Shown in pieces: positions 27,279 to 35,876 of a DNA stretch of 37,132 nucleotides. The DNA lies in NCBI GenBank assembly GCA_022763385.1, contig JALEGQ010000073.1:1-37132 (forward strand), in the 5' to 3' direction. Made by a program: the position numbers and the translations under genes. This DNA comes from a bacterium (GTDB lineage: Bacteria; Bdellovibrionota_C; UBA2361; RFPC01). The notes beneath the pieces were generated by a model. It saw only the letters and a program-made list of their open reading frames with translations, had not been told where the DNA came from and ran no database searches. The number at the start of each line of letters is the position of its first letter. The stretch's first letter is position 1.

Positions 27279-27602
27279 ATGGCAAAAGGAAATCAGAAAG
27301 GAAAACAGAGCACTCCAGCTGATTATGGAGTTTTGCTCAGGCCGATTATCACCGAGAAGACCGCTGGTATGGGTGAAGACGGCTCCATTGTTGCGTTCGA
27401 AGTTGCTCCTCAGGCAACCAAGGCCTCTATCCGCACTGCCGTAGAGAACATCTTTGAGGTGGAGGTTCTTGGCATAAAGACCATGAACTGTCGGGGAAAG
27501 CAAAAGCGTCGTGGCGCTCAGGCTGGGATGACGCGATCGAGGAAGAAGGCCTACATTCATCTTGGGCCTGGTCAAGCTATTGATCTCGTAGAGGGGCTGT
27601 AG
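27279..27602 (+). CDS. rplW: 50S ribosomal protein L23
   Basis: L23 sits at the tunnel exit and docks trigger factor and SRP. The 107-residue product has LLRPIITEKTAGM, VAFEVAPQATKASIRTAVENIFEVEVLGIKTMN and GRKKA-like sequence (RSRKKAYIHLGPG). A 130-base spacer separates it from rplD, wide for this operon. GAGAG precedes the ATG. Confidence 0.96.
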   Translation: MAKGNQKGKQSTPADYGVLLRPIITEKTAGMGEDGSIVAFEVAPQATKASIRTAVENIFEVEVLGIKTMNCRGKQKRRGAQAGMTRSRKKAYIHLGPGQAIDLVEGL

Positions 27603-27691
27603 CGGAGAGTTTGAGAGAGGAGTGAGAGCGAAGACACCAAGTGTAGGTGTTTTCGTTGTGGGACTGTAAATATAATTGGTAGTGAAGAGAA

Positions 27692-28528
27692 ATGGCACTC
27701 AAAAAGTTTAAACCAACAACCCCCAGCCGGCGGTACTATACGGTAGCTGATTTTACCGAGGTTTCTTCTAAAGCCCCAGAAAAGCGTCTTTTGAAGAAGA
27801 TTTCACGGACCGGAGGGAGAAATAACCTTGGTCGCAGCACGAATATCAACCGGGGTGGTGGGCATAAACGACGATATCGCCAGATTGATTTTCGGCGAGA
27901 GAAGGTTGGAGTTCCCGCTACCGTTGCCGCTATAGAGTACGATCCGAATAGAACGGCTCGAATCGCATTGCTTCATTACGCGGATGGTGAGAAGCGCTAT
28001 ATTCTCGCTCCAGCCAAGTTGCGGGTCGGGGCAACGGTGATGAGCGGTGAAGGGGCAGAGATTCAGGTGGGGAACTGCCTCCCTCTCCGAAAGATTCCGA
28101 CGGGACAGTCTGTTCACAATGTTGAAATGAAGATTGGGCACGGAGGGCAGATCGTTCGCTCTGCGGGGGCGGCAGCTCAACTCGTGGCGAAGGAGGGGAA
28201 GTATGCTCTCTTGAAACTTCCGTCGGGTGAGATGCGGAAGATCCTTCTCGCCTGTAGTGCTACGATCGGGCAGGTATCTAACGCGGAGCACCAAAACATT
28301 TCGCTCGGGAAGGCTGGTCGGTCCAGATGGCTTGCTCGGAGGCCTCACACCCGGGGAGTTGCGAAGAACCCGGTTGATCACCCGATGGGTGGAGGTGAAG
28401 GAAAGTCCGCTGGTGGAAGACATCCGTGTACGCCGAGCGGGAAACCAACAAAAGGGTTTAAGACTCGCCACAACAAGCGTACTGATAGGTTTATCGTTCG
28501 TGGGCGTGGGAAGAAGAATAGGCGATAA
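27692..28528 (+). CDS. rplB: 50S ribosomal protein L2
   Basis: L2 joins the subunits and is needed for peptidyl transferase activity. The 278-residue product has the family length and shows [46 protein letters not shown]-like sequence and the C-terminal signature [24 protein letters not shown], including the histidine of the conserved HPMGGGEG loop. It follows rplW by 89 bases. Confidence 0.98.
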   Translation: MALKKFKPTTPSRRYYTVADFTEVSSKAPEKRLLKKISRTGGRNNLGRSTNINRGGGHKRRYRQIDFRREKVGVPATVAAIEYDPNRTARIALLHYADGEKRYILAPAKLRVGATVMSGEGAEIQVGNCLPLRKIPTGQSVHNVEMKIGHGGQIVRSAGAAAQLVAKEGKYALLKLPSGEMRKILLACSATIGQVSNAEHQNISLGKAGRSRWLARRPHTRGVAKNPVDHPMGGGEGKSAGGRHPCTPSGKPTKGFKTRHNKRTDRFIVRGRGKKNRR

Positions 28529-28562
28529 TAGTACGCCCGAATGAATTTGAGGAGATAGAGTT

Positions 28563-28823
28563 ATGCCAAGATCGTTAAAAAAGGGGCCGTTTGTTGATGA
28601 CCACCTATTGAAATGGGTTGATCGTGCGAAGAGTGGAGCTCACAAGGGGCCGATTAAGACGTGGTCTCGACGGTCGGTTATCATCCCAGACATGATTGGT
28701 CTGACCTTTGCGGTCCACAACGGGAAAAAGTTTATTCCGGTGTTTGTTACCGATAACATGGTGGGGCACAAGCTTGGGGAGTTCTCGCCAACGAGAACGT
28801 ATAACGGCCACTCACGGAAGTAG
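28563..28823 (+). CDS. rpsS: 30S ribosomal protein S19
   Basis: S19 is in the 30S head beside S13 and the A site. The 86-residue product has [46 protein letters not shown] and [17 protein letters not shown]. It is a few residues shorter than usual because the C-terminal tail ends early. It follows rplB by 34 bases. Confidence 0.97.
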   Translation: MPRSLKKGPFVDDHLLKWVDRAKSGAHKGPIKTWSRRSVIIPDMIGLTFAVHNGKKFIPVFVTDNMVGHKLGEFSPTRTYNGHSRK

Positions 28824-28916
28824 GCATTTTTGATCAAGGGTGGTGTTTGGTGAGGTGGCAATGCTGTCGCCAAACGCTAGAAGGCTAAAGGTATAAAGAG
28901 CGAAGCTGAGGAAGAG

Positions 28917-29300
28917 ATGGCAAGTTCAGGTAAGGCATCATCGGGAAAAAAGAAGATTAGCGAGACCGTTGCGACGGCAACTCTCCGCCACGTGCGGATT
29001 CCTCCCCGGAAGGCGAGACTCGTTCTCGACATTGTAAAAGGGCAGCAACTTGAGCCTGCTCTTAATGCGATTGAATTTCATCCAACAAAGGGAGCGAAGC
29101 TCATCCACAAACTTTTGAAGTCCGCCATGGCAAACGCCGTTGAGCAGTCAGGGGCGGATGTCGATGAGCTATGGGTCACCGGGGGGCACGTCGATATGGG
29201 TCGGACGCTCCGCAGGTTTATCCCTCGAGCACAGGGAAGAGCCACCCCGATCCGCAAGCGCTCCTCGCACATTACCGTTGAACTGGGACGGTATATTTAG
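28917..29300 (+). CDS. rplV: 50S ribosomal protein L22
   Basis: L22 spans the 50S subunit and lines the exit tunnel. The 127-residue product has a 20-residue Ser/Lys-rich N-terminal extension, then [22 protein letters not shown], the [15 protein letters not shown] helix and the tunnel hairpin ending [33 protein letters not shown] precedes ATG 28917. It is the last gene before an unusual 586-base break. Confidence 0.96.
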   Translation: MASSGKASSGKKKISETVATATLRHVRIPPRKARLVLDIVKGQQLEPALNAIEFHPTKGAKLIHKLLKSAMANAVEQSGADVDELWVTGGHVDMGRTLRRFIPRAQGRATPIRKRSSHITVELGRYI

Positions 29301-29552
29301 GCCCGGCTCGACCGCTAATTTTTTGCCGTTATCTCCTTTGTCGCTGTCTCCTATCGTCGACGTGATTGGCCCGTAGACGTGGTTGGTTTTCGACCCGGTG
29401 GGCGCCATTCCGTGAGGCGAGAGCTTCGGATTCTGCTGTGGGACACTGTTGCGACTCGATTGGCTGAACTCGTCGGTGTGTGGCTGGTCTTGGTGCCACC
29501 TTTTTGATTGAGGGTGCTTCCGGAGTAGGGTCAGATCTGTCCTTTTGAGGCT

Positions 29553-29578
29553 ATTCGCAGGTGAAAAAGCGAATTTTT
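29553..29578 (+). terminator. Terminator-like hairpin in the rplV-rpsC break
   Basis: ATTCGC (29553-29558) pairs with GCGAAT (29569-29574) and runs directly into T residues up to 29578. The loop is ten bases and A-rich. Moderate strength. Confidence 0.5.
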
Positions 29579-29647
29579 CCATCCAATTTTGCTTCCGTAG
29601 GTTTGATTTGCCGAGTGCATTTCGCTAGTCTACCAGCTTGCCGTAAT

Positions 29648-29678
29648 TGCACTCTCCTGCGGGGTGCACGGTTTTTTT
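29648..29678 (+). terminator. Intrinsic terminator in the rplV-rpsC break
   Basis: TGCACTCT (29648-29655) pairs with GGGGTGCA (29661-29668), two G-T pairs, around CCTGC, followed by CGG and seven T residues (29672-29678). It would end transcripts from rplV. Confidence 0.7.
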
Positions 29679-29886
29679 GTGTTTGGGGCCTGTTTCCTAA
29701 ATATAAAATCGAAAGGTTTGAGTAGGGGTTTTGAGAAGAGGCACGGTTTTGTAGGTGCTGTTTCTTTTGCAGGTGCGTTTGCTTTGGTGCGGATTGGCGC
29801 TGTTGAATTTACCGTAGGAAAGTTTAAGGAAGAGCGTGCGGGGGTATGTCTCCGCTGAAGAATGTCTCCGTTGAGAAAAGGAATGT

Positions 29887-30552
29887 ATGGGACAGAAAGT
29901 TAACCCCTTTGGACTACGAGTCGGTGTAATCGAGACGTGGAGATCTCGTTGGTTTGGTAATTCAAAGGATACAGCACGCTATCTCGGTGAAGATAGAAAG
30001 ATTCGGGACTACGTGAAGACAAAGCTTCACGCGGCCGGGATCCCTCGTATCGAGATCGAGCGGGCTGCTGCAAAGGTGAAGATCAATATCTACTCCGCAA
30101 AACCTGGGCTCGTTATCGGGAAGAAGGGGAAGGATATTGAAGAGCTTCGTGGCAAGCTTCGAAATCTCGTTCAGCGGGATATCAGTCTCAACATCATCGA
30201 AGCGCGCAAGGCTGACATGGATGCTCAGCTCGTGGCAGAAGGCGCGGCATTTCAGCTTTCGCGACGGGTAAACTTTCGTCGCGCGATGAAGGACGCTGTA
30301 GGGCGTGCGCTGCGGTCGGGGGCAGAAGGGATTAAGATCAGTGTTGGGGGACGACTCAACGGCGCAGATATTGCGAGAACAGAGCAGTACAAGGAGGGGA
30401 GAATTCCACTCCATACCCTTCGAGCCGAGATCGACTATGGGGTAGCTGAGGCGAAGACCACCTACGGCATTCTCGGAATCAAGGTCTGGATCTTTAAGGG
30501 TGAGAAGTTTGAAGAGGGTGAGCAGGTCCCTGTTGAGGCGATGCAGCTCTAA
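29887..30552 (+). CDS. rpsC: 30S ribosomal protein S3
   Basis: S3 forms part of the mRNA entry helicase site. The 221-residue product has MGQKVNPFGLRVGVIETWRS, the KH-domain stretch VIGKKGKDIEELRGKL, and the C-terminal GRLNGADIARTEQYKEGRIPLHTLRAEIDYG. AAAAGGAA precedes ATG 29887; an overlapping ATG at 29883 is out of frame. It begins the second half of the S10 operon after the break. Confidence 0.97.
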   Translation: MGQKVNPFGLRVGVIETWRSRWFGNSKDTARYLGEDRKIRDYVKTKLHAAGIPRIEIERAAAKVKINIYSAKPGLVIGKKGKDIEELRGKLRNLVQRDISLNIIEARKADMDAQLVAEGAAFQLSRRVNFRRAMKDAVGRALRSGAEGIKISVGGRLNGADIARTEQYKEGRIPLHTLRAEIDYGVAEAKTTYGILGIKVWIFKGEKFEEGEQVPVEAMQL

Positions 30553-30620
30553 GGGGAGTTGCTCGTTTCGTTGCGAATGCGGGATGGTCTGGCAGAGTGA
30601 GAGATAAGTAAGGAAGAGAG

Positions 30621-31046
30621 ATGCAACAGCCGAAGAAGCCAAAGTATCGGAAGCAGATGAAGCGAGTTCGTCACCTCCGTGGTGCGGAAACTCGTGGTGT
30701 AGAGCTGAGCTTCGGGGATTACGGGCTCAAAGCGCTGGATTCCGGCTGGATAACGGCGAGACAGATTGAGGCGGGACGGGTCGCGATGACTCGAAGAGCG
30801 AAGAGAGGTGGTAAGGTGTGGATTCGAATCTTTCCTGATAAGCCTCTCACTTCAAAGCCTGCTGAAACCCGAATGGGGAAGGGAAAGGGAGCTCCCGACA
30901 AGTGGGTGGCTTCCGTCCGTGCTGGTCGTATCATGTATGAGATAACGGGGGTGGATCGCGAGTCGGCGCGTCGTGCTCTTGAGCTTGCGGCATCAAAGAT
31001 GCCAGTGCGGTGTGCTATTGTTGAGAGGACTCGCACTTTATTGTAG
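30621..31046 (+). CDS. rplP: 50S ribosomal protein L16
   Basis: L16 helps position tRNAs in the A and P sites. The 141-residue product has [70 protein letters not shown] and [16 protein letters not shown]. After the TAG stop, a TTGTAGACCCTTTTCG block is duplicated 18 bases later, so the end of the gene and its stop have been copied into the spacer. Confidence 0.97.
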   Translation: MQQPKKPKYRKQMKRVRHLRGAETRGVELSFGDYGLKALDSGWITARQIEAGRVAMTRRAKRGGKVWIRIFPDKPLTSKPAETRMGKGKGAPDKWVASVRAGRIMYEITGVDRESARRALELAASKMPVRCAIVERTRTLL

Positions 31047-31076
31047 ACCCTTTTCGTGTTGTAGGCCCTTTTCGAT
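31041..31076 (+). repeat. 18-bp tandem duplication spanning the rplP stop
   Basis: TTGTAGACCCTTTTCGTG (31041-31058) is followed by TTGTAGGCCCTTTTCGAT (31059-31076), 15 of 18 positions identical. The first copy includes the last codon and TAG stop of rplP. Confidence 0.85.
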
Positions 31077-31129
31077 CGGCCACTTTTGCGTGGGCTCTTT
31101 GAGCAAGGGGTGTAGGAAGAGAGGAAGTT

Positions 31130-31345
31130 ATGAAGAAGAAAGAGTATCTGAAGGAGCTTCGAGAGCTCACCGAAGAGGGGCTGAAAGAGCGGCTACTGGG
31201 GCTTTCTGAAGAGCAGATGAAGCTGCGATTCCGAAAGGCTTCCGGGCAGCTAGATCAGTCGCACCGACTGGCGGAGGTAAGAACGCAGATTGCCCGGATT
31301 CAGACGGTGTATGGAGAGAAGTTTCGAAGGGCGGAGGTCGCCTAA
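31130..31345 (+). CDS. rpmC: 50S ribosomal protein L29
   Basis: L29 lies beside L23 at the tunnel exit. The 71-residue product has [19 protein letters not shown] and [32 protein letters not shown], matching the two-helix family. AGGAAG precedes ATG 31130. Slightly longer than E. coli L29 (63 residues). Confidence 0.95.
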   Translation: MKKKEYLKELRELTEEGLKERLLGLSEEQMKLRFRKASGQLDQSHRLAEVRTQIARIQTVYGEKFRRAEVA

Positions 31346-31394
31346 AGGGTGTGCCCGCTGAGGAGAGCGGGGCCTGATGAGTGAAGGAAGAATT

Positions 31395-31703
31395 ATGGAA
31401 GCAGAAGAGGTAAAGGGGCTTGTTGCTGAGGTAAATGCCGAGAAGCAGCGAAAGCGAGGTCTTCAGAAGACGAGAGAAGGGGTAGTGGTCAGTGATAAGA
31501 TGGACAAGTCGCTGGTCGTCTCGACGGTTCGACTCATGAAGCACCCCTCCTTTAAGAAGTATGTTCGAGTGACGAAGAAGTTTCACGTTCACGACGAGAA
31601 GAACGAAGCAAAGGTTGGTGACCGGGTGCAGATTATTGAAACCCGTCCGCTGAGCAAAACAAAGCGGTGGAGAATGCTTCGAATTGTGGAGAAAGCGGCA
31701 TAG
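31395..31703 (+). CDS. rpsQ: 30S ribosomal protein S17
   Basis: S17 is a primary 16S rRNA binder. The 102-residue product has [67 protein letters not shown]. About 22 N-terminal residues are extra compared with E. coli. ATG 31395 is chosen because GAAGGAAG (31383-31390) lies before it; an in-frame ATG at 31377 would add six residues and is possible. Confidence 0.94.
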   Translation: MEAEEVKGLVAEVNAEKQRKRGLQKTREGVVVSDKMDKSLVVSTVRLMKHPSFKKYVRVTKKFHVHDEKNEAKVGDRVQIIETRPLSKTKRWRMLRIVEKAA

Positions 31704-31742
31704 GAGTTGTGGGGCTTTTTGGCCCGTGAAGGAGGAGTCCCG

Positions 31743-31790
31743 CAGTGGAGTACCACAGTGGAGTACCACAGTGGAGTCCCACAGCGGAGG
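31743..31790 (+). repeat. 13-bp tandem repeat before rplN
   Basis: CAGTGGAGTACCA occurs at 31743-31755 and 31756-31768 exactly, then as CAGTGGAGTCCCA (31769-31781) and a partial copy to 31790; a diverged copy precedes at about 31730. Each unit with the next can form a small GTGG/CCAC hairpin. It fills much of the 130-base rpsQ-rplN spacer. Confidence 0.92.
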
Positions 31791-31833
31791 CTCTTGAGAT
31801 GTCAAAAATCAGGTGTAGAAATTAGGTCTAAAA

Positions 31834-32202
31834 ATGATTCAGCCCAAGTCGTTACTTACTATTGCAGATAACTCAGGTGCGAGGAAGGTCGTTTGCATCA
31901 AGGTGCTCGGCGGTTCGAAAAGGCGATATGCCGGTGTGGGTGATGTGATCGCCGTCGCCGTCCGTGATGCTCTGCCAAATTCCAAGATCTCTAAGGGGTC
32001 TATCCACAAGGCAGTCATTGTGCGGACTTCGAAGGAGATTCGTCGAGATGACGGGTCGTACATTCGTTTTGACGATAACAGTGCTGTGCTTATTAACAAC
32101 CAACGTGAGCCGGTGGGAACTCGTATCTTTGGCCCGGTGGCAAGAGAGCTACGAGGAAAGAGGTTTATGAAAATTGTCTCTCTGGCGCCTGAGGTGTTGT
32201 AA
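31834..32202 (+). CDS. rplN: 50S ribosomal protein L14
   Basis: L14 contacts the small subunit in bridge B8. The 122-residue product has the family length and shows [66 protein letters not shown] and [12 protein letters not shown]. It starts the genes often called the spc operon. The ribosome binding site is weak, and a tandem repeat lies upstream. Confidence 0.98.
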   Translation: MIQPKSLLTIADNSGARKVVCIKVLGGSKRRYAGVGDVIAVAVRDALPNSKISKGSIHKAVIVRTSKEIRRDDGSYIRFDDNSAVLINNQREPVGTRIFGPVARELRGKRFMKIVSLAPEVL

Positions 32203-32237
32203 TTTCGGTAATGAGGCTGTGAGGAAGTGAGGCTTAG

Positions 32238-32624
32238 ATGAGCAAAAATCAGCGAAAGCAAGCAAAGCGATCAACTGCTCTCCGCAAGGGAGATCAGGTG
32301 ATGGTTATCTCGGGTGGCAATAAAGATAAGCGCCCGAATAAAGGAAAAGTAGGACGCATACTTGAATTTCGTGGCGCCGATCGAGTGGTGGTTGAGGGGG
32401 TGAATCTCGTGACCAAGCACAAGCGAGCAAGCCAGCCAGGAGAGGAAAGTGCGAAGGTGCAGATTCCTTCAGCGATTCATCTCTCGAATGTGATGTACTA
32501 CGCTGAGAAGGTGAAGAGGCCAGTTCGATTAAAGAGTCACCGGCTCGACGATGGTCGGAAGGTGAGGGGGTATGTGAACCCTGAAAGTGGAGAGTTCGAG
32601 CAGATATCGGCGAAATCAGAGTAG
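32238..32624 (+). CDS. rplX: 50S ribosomal protein L24
   Basis: L24 helps start 50S assembly. The 128-residue product has the KOW motif region LRKGDQVMVISGGNKDKRPNKGKVGRILEF and VVEGVNLVTKHKRA...IHLSNVMYY. It carries a basic N-terminal extension of about 14 residues (QRKQAKRSTA) and a longer C-terminus than E. coli L24 (104 residues). It follows rplN by 35 bases. Ends in TAG. Confidence 0.95.
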   Translation: MSKNQRKQAKRSTALRKGDQVMVISGGNKDKRPNKGKVGRILEFRGADRVVVEGVNLVTKHKRASQPGEESAKVQIPSAIHLSNVMYYAEKVKRPVRLKSHRLDDGRKVRGYVNPESGEFEQISAKSE

Positions 32625-32682
32625 CGGTGTTTTTCAGCCGTGTCTCCTTCCCGAAAGGTCATTGAGAAGAGAGTGAAAGCAA

Positions 32683-33249
32683 ATGGATAGAGCAAAAGAG
32701 CGATACGATCAGATAGTGGTGGGAAAGCTCAAGGAGCAGTTTCAGTACAAATCGGTGATGCAGATTCCTCGGTTGGAGAAGATCGTCATCAACTGTGGCG
32801 TTGGTGAAGCGGTTGGAAATAGTAAGGCTATCGAGAACGTGGTTTATGCAGTCACACGGATCTCAGGGCAGAAGCCGGTAGTCACACGGGCAAAGAAGTC
32901 GATCGCCAGTTTTAAACTGCGTGAGGGGATGCCGATCGGAGTGAAGGTCACTCTGCGGGGAGCCCGAATGTATGACTTTGTTGACCGACTTTTTGCGGTA
33001 GCGCTTCCGCGAGTGCGAGACTTCCGCGGGACACCTACCAAGGGGTTTGATGGACGTGGAAACTACACCCTTGGATTGAAGGAGCAGATCGTATTCCCTG
33101 AAGTGGATCTCGATAAGCTCGATAAGGTTCGTGGTCTTGATGTTACCTTTGTGACCACTGCGACAACGAACGAAGAGGGGAGGGCGCTGCTTCAACACCT
33201 TGGCATGCCTTTTCGAAAGCAACAAGAAGCCCAAAAAGAGGCGGCATAA
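32683..33249 (+). CDS. rplE: 50S ribosomal protein L5
   Basis: L5 binds 5S rRNA and contacts the 30S head. The 188-residue product has NPMQIP-like [85 protein letters not shown] and the C-terminal [24 protein letters not shown]. Length is normal. The spacer to rpsN is 24 bases. Confidence 0.97.
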   Translation: MDRAKERYDQIVVGKLKEQFQYKSVMQIPRLEKIVINCGVGEAVGNSKAIENVVYAVTRISGQKPVVTRAKKSIASFKLREGMPIGVKVTLRGARMYDFVDRLFAVALPRVRDFRGTPTKGFDGRGNYTLGLKEQIVFPEVDLDKLDKVRGLDVTFVTTATTNEEGRALLQHLGMPFRKQQEAQKEAA

Positions 33250-33273
33250 GCGAAGTTTTAGAGGAGAGAAAGA

Positions 33274-33459
33274 GTGGCAAAAACAAGTTTGTTAGTGAAG
33301 TGTGAGAGAAAGCCGAAGTTTCAGGTTCGGTCCTATACGCGGTGCCAAGTGTGTGGTCGGCCACGTTCGGTGTACAAGAAATTTAAGTTGTGTCGCATAT
33401 GTCTTCGCGAACATGCACATAAGGGGCTTATTCCCGGAATGACGAAGAGCAGTTGGTAG
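33274..33459 (+). CDS. rpsN: 30S ribosomal protein S14, zinc-binding short form
   Basis: S14 completes the 30S head. The 61-residue product is the short zinc form: two CxxC pairs in [11 protein letters not shown] and [14 protein letters not shown], and ending [10 protein letters not shown]. coli has the longer form without zinc. It starts with GTG after GAGGAGAGAAAGA, a strong purine-rich site. The organism therefore needs zinc for this copy; a zinc-free paralogue may exist elsewhere. Confidence 0.97.
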   Translation: MAKTSLLVKCERKPKFQVRSYTRCQVCGRPRSVYKKFKLCRICLREHAHKGLIPGMTKSSW

Positions 33460-33477
33460 AAGAGAGAGGAGCAAGAG

Positions 33478-33879
33478 ATGTTAACCGATACCCTAGCGGA
33501 CACCCTTACGAGAATACGAAACGGACAGCGGGCTGGTCATCAGTCTGTTCGAGTTCGATCTTCTCGGATGATAAAGGCGTTTCTTCAGGTCCTTCAGGAG
33601 GAGGGATTTATTGCGGGATACCGAACCGAGAAGGATGAGTCGGGAAAGTTCGACGAGGTTGAGGTAGCGCTCCGCTATCTTGCTGATGGGGCACCTGCCA
33701 TTCTTGATATGCAGCGAGCGAGTAAGCCAGGACGACGCTGGTATACGAAGGGAACTGATGTCCCCCAGGTTGAGCATGGCTTGGGGCTAGCGGTGATTTC
33801 GACCTCTCGAGGGGTTATGGCGGACCGCAAAGCTCGCCGGGAGAAGATCGGCGGTGAGATTCTCGCTTTTGTCCGGTAG
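33478..33879 (+). CDS. rpsH: 30S ribosomal protein S8
   Basis: S8 binds the centre of 16S rRNA and in E. coli represses the spc operon by binding rplE mRNA. The 133-residue product has DTLADTLTRIRNGQRAGHQSVRV, YFEGK-region equivalents and the C-terminal GLGLAVISTSRGVMADRKARREKIGGEILAFV. It follows rpsN by only 18 bases. Confidence 0.97.
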   Translation: MLTDTLADTLTRIRNGQRAGHQSVRVRSSRMIKAFLQVLQEEGFIAGYRTEKDESGKFDEVEVALRYLADGAPAILDMQRASKPGRRWYTKGTDVPQVEHGLGLAVISTSRGVMADRKARREKIGGEILAFVR

Positions 33880-33933
33880 GCATTCATTGTCGAGAGAGAA
33901 TTATAATTTGTGGTGTGAACGACAGGAACGAAG

Positions 33934-34470
33934 ATGTCACGAGTAGGAAAGCAGCCAGTACAACTCCCATCGGGGGTGAAGGCCCAGGCAAAGGGGAGTT
34001 CAATCGAGATTGAGGGCCCGAAGGGGAAGGTGAGTGTTCCCCTCCTCCGCAGTGTAACTGCCAGTATTGAGTCGGCTGAGATCACGGTGAAGAACGTTGA
34101 TATATCCCGTCAGGCGAAGGCGAACTGGGGGACTCAGCGAGCCCTTTTATCGAATGCCGTTGTTGGGGTTACTGATGGGTGGTCCAAGAAGCTTGAGCTT
34201 CAGGGAGTTGGGTTTAACGCCGTTTTGAAGGGCAATGTTATCACATTGGCTACGGGGTATTCTCATAAGAATAACGTAGAGCTTCCTGCGGGGGTTACTG
34301 CACAGGTTTCGAAGCAAGAGATCGTGCTTGAATCCTGCGATCGGGAGTTGGTTGGCCAGGTGGCTGCTTCTCTTCGTGCGGCGTGTCCTCCCGAGCCTTA
34401 TCTCGGGAAGGGGATTCGGTATGCTGGAGAGAACGTCAGGAGAAAAGCTGGGAAGACCGGAGCGAAATAA
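33934..34470 (+). CDS. rplF: 50S ribosomal protein L6
   Basis: L6 lies near the sarcin-ricin loop. The 178-residue product has MSRVGKQPVQLPSGV, IEIEGPKGKVSVPL, GVTDGWSKKLELQGVGFNAVLKGN, GYSHKN and the C-terminal signature PEPYLGKGIRYAGENVRRKAGKTGAK. Length is normal. It follows rpsH by 54 bases and ends in TAA. Confidence 0.97.
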   Translation: MSRVGKQPVQLPSGVKAQAKGSSIEIEGPKGKVSVPLLRSVTASIESAEITVKNVDISRQAKANWGTQRALLSNAVVGVTDGWSKKLELQGVGFNAVLKGNVITLATGYSHKNNVELPAGVTAQVSKQEIVLESCDRELVGQVAASLRAACPPEPYLGKGIRYAGENVRRKAGKTGAK

Positions 34471-34560
34471 GGTACTGAGAATTCTAATGCGGACGGAGAT
34501 GGTGCTTGGTCCGGCGTTAGTAAGAGAAAGAAGAGACTGTTTGACGAAGAGAACTGTGTG

Positions 34561-34962
34561 ATGGCGAAGCAAGAAAGAAAATCAAATGCGAGAAATCGAA
34601 GAAAGTTTCGAATTCGTTCTCGGATATCTGGAACTTCCAACCGTCCGAGGGTGAGCATATTTCGAAGTGATAAGTACACCTATGTGCAGGTGATCACCGA
34701 TGAAGGTGGAGAGACCCTGGTAAGTGGTTCGACTCGAGATGAGGACGTGCAAAAGAAGCTATCCTCCCTGGAGAATGAGAACGGTGAGGCCTCCAAAAGT
34801 GCGAAGAGTGTCCACGCCGCACGGGGGCTCGGAATGGTGGTTGCTGAGAAGTGTTCCGCGAAGGGAATCTCTGAGGTGGTGTTTGACCGAAATGGTTTTC
34901 TGTATCACGGCAGAGTAAAGGCTGTTGCTGATGGCTTACGAGAAGGCGGACTGAAGGTATAG
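34561..34962 (+). CDS. rplR: 50S ribosomal protein L18
   Basis: L18 binds 5S rRNA. The 133-residue product has NRRKFRIRSRISGTSNRPRVSIFRSDKYTYVQVI and the conserved end GISEVVFDRNGFLYHGRVKAVADGLREGGLKV. E. coli L18 has 117 residues; the extra lies in an acidic insert around residues 60-80. GTG 34558 directly precedes ATG 34561; I use ATG. The 90-base spacer from rplF has no notable feature. Confidence 0.95.
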   Translation: MAKQERKSNARNRRKFRIRSRISGTSNRPRVSIFRSDKYTYVQVITDEGGETLVSGSTRDEDVQKKLSSLENENGEASKSAKSVHAARGLGMVVAEKCSAKGISEVVFDRNGFLYHGRVKAVADGLREGGLKV

Positions 34963-35027
34963 AGGAGCCATAGGCTTAACGTGCTTCATTGAGGGAAGCG
35001 AGAAGGAAGTTTAGGAAGGAGTGATAC

Positions 35028-35564
35028 ATGCGATTTAAAGAAATGCTTCATATGAGGCGGGTATCAGCAGAGCAGTGCGGGGAGCTCACCGACAAGACCG
35101 TTACCATTAATCGGGTTGCGAAGGTGGTGAAGGGAGGACGTCGTTTTAGCTTTAGCGCCCTCGTTGTTTCCGGTGATGGGCAGGGACATGTGGGCTTTGG
35201 TCTCGGGAAGGCAAACGAAGTTCCAGATGCTATTCGCAAAGCTTCTGAGGCCGCGCGGAAATCACTCGTGCGGATACCGCTTCGTGGTTCCACTATCCCA
35301 CACGATATGATTGGAAAGTTTGGTCCTGCGGTTGTTGTTCTCCGACCAGCGCCTCCAGGGACAGGAGTTATCGCTGGTTCCGTTGCGCGGGCGGTAGTTG
35401 AGGCAGCTGGTATTACCGATGTTCGGACAAAGTGTATCGGTTCGAACAGAGCTCAGAACGTTATTCAAGCAACGCTCGATGGGCTTCTTCGATTGAAGGA
35501 TCCAGAGGCGGTGGCTCGTATGCGAGGGCTCTCCTTGGAAGAGCTTCAATACGCTCCGTACTAG
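35028..35564 (+). CDS. rpsE: 30S ribosomal protein S5
   Basis: S5 controls decoding fidelity and lines the mRNA entry. The 178-residue product has [83 protein letters not shown] and [28 protein letters not shown] precedes the ATG by several bases. Its TAG stop lies in the repeat GTACTAGA, which recurs 10 bases downstream. Confidence 0.97.
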   Translation: MRFKEMLHMRRVSAEQCGELTDKTVTINRVAKVVKGGRRFSFSALVVSGDGQGHVGFGLGKANEVPDAIRKASEAARKSLVRIPLRGSTIPHDMIGKFGPAVVVLRPAPPGTGVIAGSVARAVVEAAGITDVRTKCIGSNRAQNVIQATLDGLLRLKDPEAVARMRGLSLEELQYAPY

Positions 35565-35575
35565 ACTGTACTAGA
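35558..35575 (+). repeat. Short duplication spanning the rpsE stop
   Basis: GTACTAGA occurs at 35558-35565 and 35568-35575, period 10. The first copy contains the rpsE stop TAG (35562-35564), so the stop has been duplicated into the spacer, as at rplP. Confidence 0.8.
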
Positions 35576-35613
35576 TAGGCGCAGTAAATTTTAGATGTCG
35601 GTGAGAAAGTATC

Positions 35614-35832
35614 ATGACGAGTGATGAGAAAAATTTGGGAGAGGGCGCTGCGAAGACCATTCGGGTCAAGCAGATTCGGGGAACCTGTGGGCGAACGCAA
35701 CGGGTGAAGCGCACACTTGAGGCGCTCGGTCTTGGCAGAATCGGAAAGGAAAAAGAGCTTCCGCTGAACGGCCCTGTTGCGGGGATGGTTCGGAAGGTTC
35801 GACACCTCGTGTCGGTTGATGAGCTTGGCTAG
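35614..35832 (+). CDS. rpmD: 50S ribosomal protein L30
   Basis: L30 is a small two-strand protein of the 50S subunit. The 72-residue product has an N-terminal extension of about 14 residues, then IRVKQIRGTCGRTQRVKRTLEALGLGRIGKEKELPLNGPVAGMVRKVRHLVSV, the standard family core. E. coli L30 has 59 residues. It lies 49 bases after rpsE and 44 before rplO. Confidence 0.95.
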   Translation: MTSDEKNLGEGAAKTIRVKQIRGTCGRTQRVKRTLEALGLGRIGKEKELPLNGPVAGMVRKVRHLVSVDELG

Positions 35833-35876
35833 AATCTCTTTTGAGGCCGATAACTCAAAATACGAGTGAGTAAAGA

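Larger units (their letters stand above)
29301..29886 (+). other. 586-bp non-coding break between rplV and rpsC
   Basis: In most bacteria rplV and rpsC are nearly adjacent. Here a T-rich spacer intervenes with no convincing gene; a 64-codon frame at 29664-29858 lacks a family match and a ribosome binding site. It holds two terminator-like hairpins (29553-29578 and 29648-29678), an A/T-rich block CTAAATATAAAATC (about 29697-29710) containing -10-like TATAAA/TAAAAT, loose 16-17 bp repeats near 29325-29360, and an ATGTCTCCG duplication (29846 and 29862) just before rpsC. It reads as a transcript end followed by a new start. Confidence 0.65.

Noticed and set aside
29664-29858. A 64-codon plus-strand frame in the rplV-rpsC break
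   Set aside because: No ribosome binding site, no family match and composition like the spacer; it overlaps the tail of a terminator.
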